Assembly: GCA_029298735.1 (NCBI GenBank)
Contig: JANSLP010000090.1
Span: forward strand, 41,662-105,661
DNA from: Ophiostoma sp. CBS 140.51
Lineage: Eukaryota; Ascomycota; Sordariomycetes; Ophiostomatales; Ophiostomataceae
Reading direction: 5' to 3'
DNA length: 64,000 nucleotides
Part shown: positions 42,542 through 52,593 of the stretch, piece after piece
How the letters are laid out: each line of letters begins with the position of its first letter
How positions within the stretch are numbered: position 1 is the stretch's first letter
Made by a program: the position numbers and the translations under genes
The notes under the pieces: model-generated
What the model saw: the letters and a program-made list of their open reading frames with translations, nothing else
What the model was told of the DNA's origin: nothing
Databases searched by the model: none

Positions 42542-42833
42542 TGAGGAGGAGGATCTGCCTGTTTTTATGGTAAATGAAGGGGGATAACAACACGTTAACG
42601 TTGTAGACAGAAATGAAGGACGGTGACAGAAGTGACAACGGAAAGAAAGGGTATGACATGGGAGGCAGAGGCAAGGGAGACTAAGCAAGGATGCAACATG
42701 GGTTGAAAGGAAAGACAAGCTCTGGAAGGAAAGGCAAGGACAGGGTAAGGCGTCATGAGACGTATGGTTAATATGTACTGGGATTATTCTAGGTCTAGAC
42801 TTTGCTGCAATTTTGTATTTTTATTTTGTAACT

Positions 42834-42869
42834 AAGTTTCTTTTTCTTTTAATATATAAAAAAGAAACT
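42834..42869. repeat. AT-rich inverted repeat (11-bp arms)
   Basis: AGTTTCTTTTT and AAAAAGAAACT form perfect 11-bp arms around a short AT loop. A second near-palindrome (TTTTATTTTT/TAAAAATAAAA) follows within 30 bp. This may be a transcription end or a decayed element. Confidence 0.6.
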
Positions 42870-43452
42870 GAAGCAATTTTTATTTTTTAAAAATAAAACC
42901 AAGGGATGAGTCGAGTACAATATTGAATTGATGAGACAGAAAAGAAAGGCATCTTTAATTTAAATGCCTTTTTTTCAGTTGACCTGCCAAGTAGTTTGAC
43001 AGCCTGCATCACGATGTTGTCTTTCTTGCTCTTTTCCATCACAAAAGGGGTGTTTTGCCAATGTGCCAATGTCTGTGTGCGACAGATTAAGTAGATGTTG
43101 TTCTCCTGCCCAGATTGCCAAGAGATGCCCAGCTGCCCAGTCAAATTCTTGTTTGTTTCGTCTTTATCGTGGGATTTTGTTCTTTCCTCCCCCTTTTTCT
43201 CGGCATGGTTATGCACGTTTTATTTTTGGGAGCATTTTTGGTGCCATTGGCCGTCACGATGACGCGGACAGAGGAGAAAAGGGGACGGAGAATAAAAACA
43301 GAGGGTGCAGCCCACCGTGAAGACCCCTGTCGATTCTAGACAAAACCTGGCTCGTGGCGGGCTGGCCTCAGCCCAGAATAACCTGAAAATGCACGACAAG
43401 TGCCCCAAAAGGCCCCAGAACGTCTCCAGAAGCCCCCCAAATTGTCACAACA

Positions 43453-43697
43453 TGTCACAAAACAGAGAGGCAACGACCCACGTCGAAACACCCGCAACGG
43501 CAGCCGCCGGACCCACCCCCTCCCTCAAGTCTGCTACCAAGAGCACCCACCCCAAAATGCGACTCCAGAGCCTCAATATCGAACCACTCCTCGGTCTGTG
43601 TGCCTTTTTCTTTACCATTTTCGTGTCTTTTTGTGTCCCTCTCTGTGTATTTTGGTCGTCTCGTCTGCCGGGGATCGCTGGCCGGGATGTGGATTAA
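43453..43697 (+). CDS. Possible small membrane protein, uncertain
   Basis: An 81-codon stretch from the ATG at 43453 begins with a GC-biased, Thr/Ala/Lys-rich segment (MSQNREATTHVETPATAAAG..) and then a hydrophobic run (LLGLCAFFFTIFVSFCVPLC). The hydrophobic part coincides with T/C-rich DNA that could equally be an intron or leader: a weak donor near 43593 and an acceptor TTTTCAG near 43715 are available. I see no homology. It is listed because the first half looks coding. Confidence 0.25.
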
Positions 43698-44346
43698 CGG
43701 CTGTTGTTCTTTTCAGTCTTCTCTTTTCAACGTCTTTTTATCTTTGTCTTGCCCACTGAAACTGGACAAGGGTCGACGGTCTGGCCACATCTGCGACTGT
43801 ACATGTCCACTTCTTGCCAGACCCTGGTTGTTATGTAGTAATGGGACTCAAAGAGGATAAAGATTTAATACTGAAAGTAATATCGAATGTGAAGCTGAAT
43901 GCATTATCGTGAAGGACATTCGTCATCCCCCCTGGGCTGTGCCAATGCCCTCTGTGACGAGAAGGGGGTTCGTCTTTCGTGATGGTATCTCATATGAAAA
44001 GTACACCACCCGCCAAGTGCTTGGTGTTGTCTCTGTTCTCTTGGACTTCTCCCTCTTTCTGTTTCTCATCTTCTTCTAATCTGATTTTGACTTTTCGATA
44101 TTTTGATTCATTTCTTCTTCAATTTTTTTTCCTTCTCTTCTTCATCCTTTATTCTTACACATCTTCGACTCAACTTAATCTTCACCTCAGAGCCGGCCTC
44201 GACTTCCACTCCTTTGATCTTTTCCACCTCATTTCTTCAACTGAATACGATACCCGACAACTGTCACCAACCTTATACTCTCATAAATTCAAACGATACT
44301 GCATATCATCTCTGTTTACTCTCACGACCGTCTCTCATATCCCAAA

Positions 44347-44635
44347 ATGCCTGCCATCCCACTTGTCATTGATGTCGATGCCCTCCGCCGCGGCGTGAAT
44401 GCCGACTTGGCCGTGGCCACCCGGAGTCTTCACAGTATTGGTCATGTCATTCTGCGGCGAGGCACAGATAACCACATTGCAGAAGTTGTGGCAGTTGGTA
44501 CGTTCAAACACCTTTATTCTTATCAAAGTCACCGCTAACAAAGTAGTCGCCACGATTTTCATTAGCATGGGCCTGTTGATGTACTGGGGCATTACCAAGG
44601 AAGGCTCCTGCGAGTGTGGAGGACGGAAGAAGTAG
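44347..44635 (+). CDS. 80-residue single-helix membrane microprotein, two exons
   Basis: Exons are 44347-44497 and 44544-44635. The 46-bp intron has donor GTACGT, branch GCTAAC and a close acceptor AAAG, so splicing is plausible but the acceptor is not ideal. Spliced, the protein is MPAIPLVIDVDALRRGVNAD .. followed by a single hydrophobic helix at about residues 46-68 (AEVVAVVVATIFISMGLLMY). A short tail with a CECGG motif and basic end (GGRKK) completes it. It has no signal peptide, so a C-terminal or single-pass anchor is likely. The splice joins the two halves of the helix in frame, which supports the model. A T/C-rich leader of about 300 bp precedes the ATG. No family recognised. Confidence 0.55.
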
Positions 44636-45032
44636 ATGTCGACACCTGTTCCGTTCCTCTTTCTTTTTTAGATATCCTTTACCGACTGGTCTGAGCATAT
44701 GCTGTACATACTTCTTACTTATTTTCGATACATACGCCCCAGCCGTCGAGCAAACTCCGGCGGGCCTACATTCTTTCTTCTTTTTGTCATCTTCACTTTG
44801 AGCGACTGGCGTTTTTGGACCAAAAAATACAACTTTTGATTCTCCCACCACCTTCTTTTCCTTTGCCTCAAAAGCATCCTTGCCCGCCTTTTTGCACCTT
44901 TGCTACCTACTCCTACCTACTTACCGCGCCATGACTACCTGCTTTGTTACCTAGAGTACAAATTACATTGCTCCAAAAAGCCAAAAAGACAACCTTTTCG
45001 TCCGTACGACACCTCGCCAGTCTTCGACTCCC
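44636..45032. other. Convergent 3' region
   Basis: About 400 bp lie between the ends of the microprotein gene (+) and the SnoaL-like gene (-). I see no gene. Confidence 0.5.
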
Positions 45033-45858
45033 TTACAATACCGCCTTCTCACCCACCAGCCATGCCTCCATCGCCTTATACATGGCCTCCCATCCTTCGT
45101 TGCGCGGCGTCGGCAGCTTCTCGTCAATCGCGTAGCCTAGCCGGCGCTGCATCACACCCAGGTACTGGTACCCCTGGGGCAGCGACTCCTTCATGTATTT
45201 GCGTTCTTCGACGGTCAGCTTGGGGGCCGAGTGGCCGTCGGCGGGTACAATCTTGTCTTTTTCGTAAAACAGCTTGACAAACACGGTGCGCCAGTTGGCG
45301 TTGACCTTTTCGACAAAAAAAATGAAGCGGCAGTCGCAGTCGACATCAAACTCGATTCCGTCGTCCGGGTTGACGAAGCGTTGGGTGATGGTGGCCTTCA
45401 TCTTGCCGACAGCGCGGCGGACACTTTTGCTGAAGGCCGAGCCGTTGGCGGTGCCATTGCCGTGACCGTTAGCCTCGACGGCACCGCCCTCGACATCAAA
45501 CCCACCCTCAGGAGCCTCCGGGCCGAGCTCGACGAGTGTGCCGCACTCCCGGTGCTGGATAAAGACGCCCTTGGCCTTACCTTCCTTGGACACATTGATG
45601 AATGCGTCAATGTCGAGAGGACCGGACCAGGCTCAAAAGTTAGCGGGGAGCATCTAAGATGGAAGATTAGGGTAACGTACTGGTCCACACCTTTGCTTTT
45701 GGAGCAAAGAGGGAGCGAAAATTTTGCCACTCGGACGTGTCGCGGTAGACAGGCCAGCCCTTGCAGATCTCAGCGACGGCGAGGCGGTCGAGGAGGTCGG
45801 CGGTCGAGCCGTTGATGTGCGAGAAGACGCTGCTGTGAGGCTCCGTAGGGGACGTCAT
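45033..45858 (-). CDS. SnoaL-like (NTF2-fold) protein
   Basis: Exons are 45858-45681 and 45631-45033, giving 258 residues. The 49-bp intron has donor GTACGT, branch GCTAAC and acceptor TTGAG, and splicing rejoins the codons of KVWTTWSGPLD. The core is a SnoaL_4-type NTF2-like fold: helices DLLDRLAVAEICKGW, then YRDTSEWQNFRSLFAPKAKV, the conserved WTTWSGPLDIDAFI strand, QHRECGTLVEL, and the sheet ITQRFVNPDDGIEFDVDCDC then FIFFVEKVNANWRTVFVKLF. A Gly/Ala/Asn-rich insert (about 95-130) interrupts it. Related fungal proteins are uncharacterised, and the fold is shared with polyketide cyclases, dehydratases and scytalone dehydratase. The C-terminal 50 residues (KYMKESLPQGYQYLGVMQRR..) are helical. 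Probably cytosolic. Substrate unknown. Confidence 0.8.
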
Positions 45859-47419
45859 TGTGTCGGTTATGAGGCAGGATGATGCGTGATGTCGCGTGGG
45901 CACTTTGATGCTCAGATAACGTTGGGAGAGGAGAGACAGAGAGGATGGTAACAGCAAGAGTAAAAATGAGAAGGGAGCGGCTACAACAGCCAGATATATG
46001 GCAAGAACGACCTACCTCTCTCCTTCCAAGGCCACCTCTTCCGTTTCTGCCCGCGAGACCGGACCATGACGGGCAAGGGCCTTTTATTTGTGTGACCGCT
46101 TTCCTGCCTCATGGAAAGAGGTCTCTACCCGTTATGTTGAGGAAGGAAGGAGCGAAGGTCTCACTCCGTTAGCGCCGTGTTGGGAAGGGAGGCAGGAAAT
46201 AAATGGTCAACCTCTACATGCAGGAGTGAACAATAGAAATTTTTTCAAAAAATCACGTAAAAGAGAGGAGAAAGACGTGGACAACCGTCTCCGTGGCCGG
46301 AGTCCGTCACACGTGCAATTTACGAGATGCAGCTGTCCGTCGTGTCGTCGTGTCGAGCGGCAAGACTGCCATGGAATTTGCCGTGACAATGAGGATGAAG
46401 CGCACGCGAGCGGCGTTGGTGCGACGGCAGTAGAATTGACATGAAATATTCGAGGTAGACGAAGTAGAAAAATGCACGTCAGCGGCCATGGAAGATAGGG
46501 AGTTGGGCCGCAATAGGTGAAAAACGGCGAGAAGAGACCATCGTGAGATGCAGCTTCCCGAAGTGAAGGTGTGAAGTCGTGAACGATTGTGAGTCCTTCA
46601 AGACAGGAAGGAGCATTCGGCGAGCGGCAGTCACGAGGTTTTGTACCTGTCGAGAACTCTCTCATGGCCGGTAATGGCCGGTCGTCCCTTCCATTTTTAC
46701 ACTTCCAAACCGAAGCTCTCAGTATTGCAGGTTGGAGGGAGGAAGCCATCCTCAACCTCGTCAAACTGCTCTGCTCGTTCAAAAGATGGTGTCATATGAC
46801 CTCAATTGTCGGTTCGAGGTGTTGGGGAAGAAAAGGACAGGCCAGTGCCAAGCCCTCACCAGTCCCCTGTTCTCCCAACAGCTTTCATTCTGGGAAGGAG
46901 CCCCTCAATGTTGGTGAGCGTAGGTCCTGGCCTGCTTGAAAGGTAGAGGGCCGAGAGGGCTTAATAAAAGGAGGCCTTGGTAGGCAACTGGACAATGCTT
47001 AGCATTAATAAATACAAGCAGGGGAAACATGCAGAATGAAATATAAAAATAACATGAACAAAAACCATTCACGATATCACGGGACGACACCGGGATGTCC
47101 ACATCTGCACGTACGGCAAAAGCCCGTGACATGTTGTTCACGGCAGGCAAAGCCATGCAACGATACACAGAACTAACGGCAAAGGCAACGGCAATGCAGG
47201 GGCAGTGGGGTTGTCCGGGGGTGGATGATCAAAAACATGTATGTAATTGTAGATATGTAAGGAGTACTTGGAGAAGGAGCAACAGACAGGCAGGTGGCAG
47301 GTGACAGGTGAAGCCCCACTTCCACGAGGTGTACCCGTCTGCTCACCCCTTCATGTTGGATGTACATGGCCCTTTCCGGAGTCCGCGTGCATTTTCCATG
47401 TCGAAAAAAGTGGACTCGT
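45859..47419. other. 1.6-kb intergenic region, no recognisable gene
   Basis: The region carries the SnoaL-like promoter (a TATA-like AATAAAAGG on the minus strand near 46080-46090) and the 3' side of the histidine phosphatase gene. ORFs here are short, antisense-overlapping and unconvincing. Confidence 0.45.
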
Positions 47420-47994
47420 CTAATTGTCCAGACCCGGGCAGTTCTCCGACGTGATGCTTGTAATCTTGGAGTAGTCGTAGGGTTGGGTCCAGATCAGGTT
47501 GAAGCTGTCGTCTGGGTAGTCCTCGACGTTGTCGGCGCCCAGCTTCTCGGCAATGTTGGTCAGCTCGTCGTGCTCCCAGCACAACAAAATGTTGCCGCTG
47601 CCGCTGTAGCCGTCAACCACGTCCTTGACGCAGCTCTCGTCGTCGCGGTCGCACGAGGTGTCGACGGTCAGGCCGAGGTCGGTCGCCAGCGGCTGCACCG
47701 TGTCCAGCGGGCGCTGGCGTTTGCCGTCTGCACAGTTAGCGGTATTCAAATTGAGTCAACGAAAAGAGGGGACTCACCCGACTTGGGCGTCATGACCATG
47801 ATGTAGCCAATGTTGTAGCTGCTGGAGGCGCCAAAGACAGTTCTCAGGCACTGGGCGCGCTGCAGACCGGCGGCGCTGAGGCCGTTGCCGTCGTCGGGCT
47901 TCTCGCCGTGGCGGATGAGGTAGACTGTAGGGCCGGACGCGGTGGCGGCCGAGACAGCAAGGCCGAGGGCAGAGAGGAGGACGGCAGACTTCAT
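47420..47994 (-). CDS. Secreted histidine-phosphatase-superfamily (phosphoglycerate-mutase-like) protein
   Basis: Exons are 47994-47778 and 47727-47420, giving 174 residues. The 50-bp intron has donor GTGAGT, branch GCTAAC and acceptor GCAG. A signal peptide (about 1-19) is followed immediately by the catalytic RHG box (TVYLIRHGEKPDD, His29 as phosphoacceptor). The second histidine occurs in LLCWEHDELTNIA (His125). The enzyme is small for the superfamily and has four to five cysteines (CLRTVFG, SCDRDDESC, ENCPG), as expected for a secreted protein. Such short secreted members are common in ascomycetes, and their substrates are not known. A TATA-like CATAAAAGG lies 77 bp upstream at 48071-48079. 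Confidence 0.85.
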
Positions 47995-48944
47995 GTTGGA
48001 GGTTGTGATGGTGAAGAAGAGTAAAGAACAAAGAAGACGAGAGAACCCGGATGTCACACTGGGAGGGTCGCCTTTTATGGACAGAGAGCACTCATGTGTT
48101 GCCCATTGTCAGATGCAATTTGTGTAAATTGTCGAGAGGCGCGATGTCCGAACTTTCTTGGCTTTCTTGCTTCTCTGCCGTCGGTCGCTAGAAAAGGCCG
48201 TCTCTGGACAATCAAGGAAGCGTGCATAGAAAGTCAGCGAGTGGCTTGGCCCACGTGCCGCGATGATGCAGGGAAGAGGGAAGCATAGCAGGCGGCGTGC
48301 GCTGCCGATCCCCGGGCTTGCAGGTGGAAAATCGATCAACGCAGTGTGGGAGGCATAAAAAGTACGAAAACGAAAAGAAAGGAGAAGAGAAAAAAACAAA
48401 GGCAAGACGAAAAACGAAAAGTATCGCCGACCAGAGGAGCAAAGGATGAAAAGGGAAGGAAGCATGTACACAGCTTTATGCATAATTGCATAACCTGGAT
48501 ATGCAACTACAGCAATCGCAAAATTACATAATCATCCCCACACCTTTGACGCGATCTCCCCCTGATGCTTTGCGACTCCGATCCACCCCTAATTTGATGC
48601 GCATTCGCCAATTCAGCCCGTGTCAGCGTGCAACGACAACGACGGCGACAAACACCGACAACACTGGCGATTCGTCCGGCACGAGGTTGCTTTCCTTCGC
48701 TACGTCTTTTGATGACCCGCGACCCAATAGGCCGCGCCATACTCGACCGACGCGAACCTCTCCTTATCTGCACCTTCGCCTGCAGCGCATCTCAACTCCG
48801 TCCCCACACGCCCGCTGGCCTGGCGCTATTAGGCCTCCGACTGCGCTTGGCACCCACTGAAATACGGGGAGCCCCAGGCGACGACGACGACGACGACGAC
48901 GACAGTCGACATAACACAGCATCGACACACTGCACACCGCCAAC
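47995..48944. other. Divergent promoter region (histidine phosphatase / GCN5)
   Basis: A 950-bp shared upstream region. The minus-strand pyrimidine tract (48340-48460) and the TATA-like element at 48071 serve the phosphatase. A (CGA)n microsatellite at 48879-48903 lies in the probable GCN5 leader. No gene is seen. Confidence 0.55.
48879..48903 (+). repeat. (CGA)n trinucleotide repeat in the GCN5 leader
   Basis: About eight CGA/GAC units lie 42 bp before the GCN5 start codon. Confidence 0.85.
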
Positions 48945-50398
48945 ATGACGACGGAGACGGAAGTTTTAAAGAGCGAGTCGGCTGCACCGCCGACGGCTGT
49001 GCGCGTGGCCAAGCGAGCGGCCTCGGACGAACCAGAAACGGCGTCCGACACGAAGCGGTTTAAGAGCTCACACTCGCCGGCAGCGGCGGCGGCGGCAACA
49101 GGTGAAGAGGGCAACAAGGCCGAGGATGGCGACACAGCGACGGCAGAAACAGGGACAGTCGTGAAGGAGGAGGCCGGCACAGAGGCGGACGGGGAAACAA
49201 AAGAGGGAGATGCCAAGGCGGCAACACCAGACAAGCCCGCCACACCGGCGCGGATTCCGTTCCCGGAGAAGGTGAGTCAAAGTATACGGTAGAAGGATTG
49301 TAAAAAAATCCACCGCTAACAACACAGCCCGCCGTCGTCGAGGAACGCAACGGAGAGATCCAGTTCAAGGTGGTCAACAACGACAATGCGCGTGAGAGCA
49401 TGATCATCCTGACAGGCCTCAAGAACCTGTTCCAAAAACAACTGCCCAAGATGCCCAAGGACTACATTGCACGGCTGGTGTACGACCGCACACACGTCTC
49501 GCTGGCCATTGTGCGGCACCCGCTCGAAGTGATTGGCGGCATTGCCATTCGGCCCTTTAACGAGCGCAAGTTTGCCGAGATTGTGTTTTGCGCCGTGTCG
49601 TCGGACCAGCAGGTCAAGGGCTACGGCGCGCACATGATGGCTCATCTCAAGGACTACGTCAAGGCGACATCACCCGTGATGCACTTTTTGACGTACGCTG
49701 ACAATTATGCGACGGGCTACTTCCAGAAGCAAGGGTTTACGAAAGAAATCACCCTCGACAAGCCACTGTGGATGGGCTACATCAAGGACTACGAGGGCGG
49801 TACGCTGATGCAGTGCAGCATGGTGCCACGGGTGCGCTACCTTGAGGTCGGCCGACTCCTCCTAAAACAAAAGGAGACAATCCGCGCCAAGATCCGGCCG
49901 TTAAGCAAGAGCCACGTTATCCACTCGCCGCCGGCACAATGGGCCGCCGCCGCCGAAGCCGGCGAAGAACTCGAGGCGATTGATCCCATGACGATCCCTG
50001 CGATCCAGGCCACGGGATGGTCACCCGATATGGACGCCCTGGGCCGCGTGCCTCGCCATGGCCCGCACTTTAACGAGCTGCGCCGGTTCCTGTACCAGAT
50101 CCAGAACCACAAGCAGGCATGGCCGTTCCTGACGCCTGTCAACCGCGACGAGGTTCCGGACTACTACAATGTCATTACCTCGCCCATGGACTTGTCGACC
50201 ATGGAAGAGAAACTGGAGCGGGATGCTTATGCGACGCCAAAGGACCTGGTGGAAGACCTGAAGCTGGTGATTAACAACTGCCGGCAGTACAACGACTCCA
50301 CGACGGTATACAACAAATGCGCCGTGCGGCTGGAAAAGTACATGTGGAGTCTCATCAAGGAGACGCCCGAATGGTACGAGCTGCTGGAGGATGAGTAG
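48945..50398 (+). CDS. GCN5: Histone acetyltransferase Gcn5 (SAGA/ADA catalytic subunit)
   Basis: Exons are 48945-49271 and 49328-50398, giving 465 residues. The 56-bp intron has a GTGAGT donor, GCTAAC branch and ACACAG acceptor. The N-terminal 110 residues are disordered (Ala/Glu/Thr-rich) with a basic KRFKSSH patch. Residues about 115-275 are the GNAT domain: FKVVNNDNARESMIILTGLK, the catalytic Glu193 in KFAEIVFCAVSSDQQ, and the acetyl-CoA loop QVKGYG (204-209). A linker follows (KIRPLSKSHVIHSP). The C-terminal bromodomain (about 355-460) keeps its acetyl-lysine-binding signatures (VPDYYNVITSPMDLSTMEEK, NNCRQYN). Gcn5 acetylates histone H3 tails (mainly K9/K14) in the nucleus as part of SAGA. 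Length and domain order match yeast Gcn5. Confidence 0.97.
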
Positions 50399-50709
50399 GC
50401 GAAGAGTGGAAAGTAACGAACGATACGATGTGCTTCTTTTGGAATACTGCTTTTTGGACACTGTCCTCGTTTGGTGTTTTTGGGTATGGCCGGGATATGG
50501 CCTCTTTTGCTTTAATGTCTCTTTTGAATTTTCTTTTCGATATTATTGCGTTGCTATTTATTTATCGCCCTTCCTCTTATGTTCGGCGCGCCGTCTATTT
50601 TATCTGTCTTCTCTTTGATACCTATTACTTCTATTTATACATTTGGAATAAAGCGTGGATTATGTGCAAAACTCGTTCTCCTCAATCACATCTCGTCATC
50701 GTCCACCGT
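50399..50709. other. Convergent 3' region between GCN5 and the ABC transporter
   Basis: About 310 bp of T-rich sequence, presumably the two 3' UTRs. I see no gene. Confidence 0.55.
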
Positions 50710-52593
50710 CTACCGTCTCAGGAACCGAAGCACCAGATAGGCCAGCAGCCGGTAGCCGGCAATGATGCCAATCGCAATACCGATCCACTCGCCCACAAGG
50801 TCCGTCTGGATATTGAACGCCTTGAGCACGTCGGTGCCCTCAATCGTGCCCTCGGCATTCAGTGCGCCGGGGTACATGCACTGGTATGAACTGTCGCTGG
50901 AAGTGTCACAGCGGAAGTTGCGGGAGCCAAACTCATTGACCATCATGCCCTGGAAGACATACGCCTGGTAGTCAATGTAGTGGAAGACGTACTTCCAAAA
51001 GACATTGAGCAGGGGCATGGGCACCAAAAAGCCGCCGACGGCCATCCACAGACCATTGGCAAACGCCGCCACGGCGAGGGCGACGACAAAGACGGGGAAA
51101 ATGCTGGCCACGAGCACAACGAGCGACTCGGCGGCCAGCAGGTCCAAAAACAGCCACAGAATCCACTTGAGGAAGGCAGCGCCATCGGGGCGGAAGTTGG
51201 ACAACCAGTAGGCAACGGTCGAAAACACGACGGAGATCAGAAACAGGAACGGCAAGCCAATGACAAAGTTGGCGCCCAAGAACGCCAAAGGACCAACCAG
51301 GCCGTTGGCACGTTCACTGCGAAAGGTGTGCAGGTCCTCGAGGAAGGCGGGCACATAGGCGACGGCCATGAAGGACATAAAGGCACCGCCAAAGAAGATG
51401 GCATTGATACGCGGCTGGATGGCGTCCTGGTCGGTGGACAAGCGCAAGAACACCGTGCCCATCAAAATGCCGAGGCCCAAGTACATGACGACACGGATGG
51501 CATAGGCCACGACATCGCGGTACGACTTGATCCAGGCACGGTGCAGGAGAGTGAGGGGGCCACTCCAGATGGGCGGGTGCGGTAGCTGCAGTTTGCTGAG
51601 GCTCGGCCGGCTGGCGGGTGTATGAATGGCGGCGTCAATGGAGGCGTCGAGCTGCTTGCGCTCGGGCGAGGCGGCCCACATGTCAATGACGTTTTGGGTC
51701 CGAGCACGGACTTCGCCGTCGCGGTCGAGATCAATATTGATCAAATCCAACAGGTGCTCGGCCGGGTTGGTGGCCGGCTCCATTGGGTAGCCGATGCGGT
51801 CAAAGTAGGCCGGAGCAGCCTCGACAGAACCAAAGTAGCACATGCGGCCACCCGACAGCAGCGCTAGCTTGTCAAAGAGGCGGAAGGTGGTGGTTGACGG
51901 CTGGTGGATGGAGGCGATGACGACAAGATGGTTGCGGCGGGCAATCTCCTTAATGTACCGAATGACTTCACCACTCAGGGCCGAGTCGAGACCGCTGGTA
52001 GGCTCGTCCAGGAACAGAATGTTGGGGCTGGTGACCAGACGGCTGGCCACGCCGAGGCGCTTCTTTTGTCCACCACTGAGACCCTTCTTGATGGGTGTGC
52101 CCACAATGGTGTGAGCCTGGGCCTGCAGACCGAAACTGGCAATCAAGTCATCGACACGACGCAGGGCCTCTTTGCGGGACACGGAGCTGGGCAAGGCCAG
52201 GCGGGCAGCAAAGATCATGGTCTCGCGGACAGTGATGCTACCAATCAAAGCATCCTCTTGCTCGACGTAAGCCGAGACGTCGCGGAGGATCGAGGCGGAA
52301 GCCTGTTCGCCATTGGCCATGACGAGGCCTGTGGTGGTGGCACCGGCAGCGGCAGGACGGTGGGCCAGGGCATTGAGGAGCGTCGTCTTGCCAGAACCGC
52401 TGGGGCCCATCAGGGCGAGCATCTCGCCGGCGTGGACGATGCCCATGGTGTCGGCAAGAATCGAGAGCGGTGCATGCGTCTGGCGGTCCTTTACGACGAC
52501 ACGGACATCGCGCCAAGCGAAATTGTCGACGACATCGTTGACGAGGTGGGCGGTAGGGACCGCATTAAGTTCGATGTCGTCGGTAGTCGACAT
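50710..52593 (-). CDS. ABCG-type half-transporter
   Basis: This is a single exon of 627 residues. Order is nucleotide-binding domain then membrane domain, as in the White/ABCG half-transporter class, so it must dimerise to work. The NBD is complete: Walker A GPSGSGKTT (63-71), Q-loop near YVEQED, signature LSGGQKKR (172-179), Walker B LFLDEP (193-198) and H-loop His230 (ASIHQPST). Six helices follow from about residue 375. The last extracellular loop carries paired cysteines (FRCDTSSDSSYQCMYPG), typical of ABCG proteins. The C-terminus ends right after the last helix. Substrates in this class are sterols, lipids or small toxic compounds, and which applies here cannot be read from sequence. 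It is convergent with GCN5. Confidence 0.92.
   Translation of the reverse strand: MSTTDDIELNAVPTAHLVNDVVDNFAWRDVRVVVKDRQTHAPLSILADTMGIVHAGEMLALMGPSGSGKTTLLNALAHRPAAAGATTTGLVMANGEQASASILRDVSAYVEQEDALIGSITVRETMIFAARLALPSSVSRKEALRRVDDLIASFGLQAQAHTIVGTPIKKGLSGGQKKRLGVASRLVTSPNILFLDEPTSGLDSALSGEVIRYIKEIARRNHLVVIASIHQPSTTTFRLFDKLALLSGGRMCYFGSVEAAPAYFDRIGYPMEPATNPAEHLLDLINIDLDRDGEVRARTQNVIDMWAASPERKQLDASIDAAIHTPASRPSLSKLQLPHPPIWSGPLTLLHRAWIKSYRDVVAYAIRVVMYLGLGILMGTVFLRLSTDQDAIQPRINAIFFGGAFMSFMAVAYVPAFLEDLHTFRSERANGLVGPLAFLGANFVIGLPFLFLISVVFSTVAYWLSNFRPDGAAFLKWILWLFLDLLAAESLVVLVASIFPVFVVALAVAAFANGLWMAVGGFLVPMPLLNVFWKYVFHYIDYQAYVFQGMMVNEFGSRNFRCDTSSDSSYQCMYPGALNAEGTIEGTDVLKAFNIQTDLVGEWIGIAIGIIAGYRLLAYLVLRFLRR

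Larger units (their letters stand above)
42542..44346. other. 1.8-kb intergenic region with AT-rich inverted repeat and a possible small ORF
   Basis: The region holds an AT-rich segment (42780-42900) with an inverted repeat. It also has an uncertain small ORF at 43453 and T/C-rich tracts at 43590-43640, 43700-43760 and 44030-44340. The last tract leads directly into the small gene at 44347. Confidence 0.45.
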
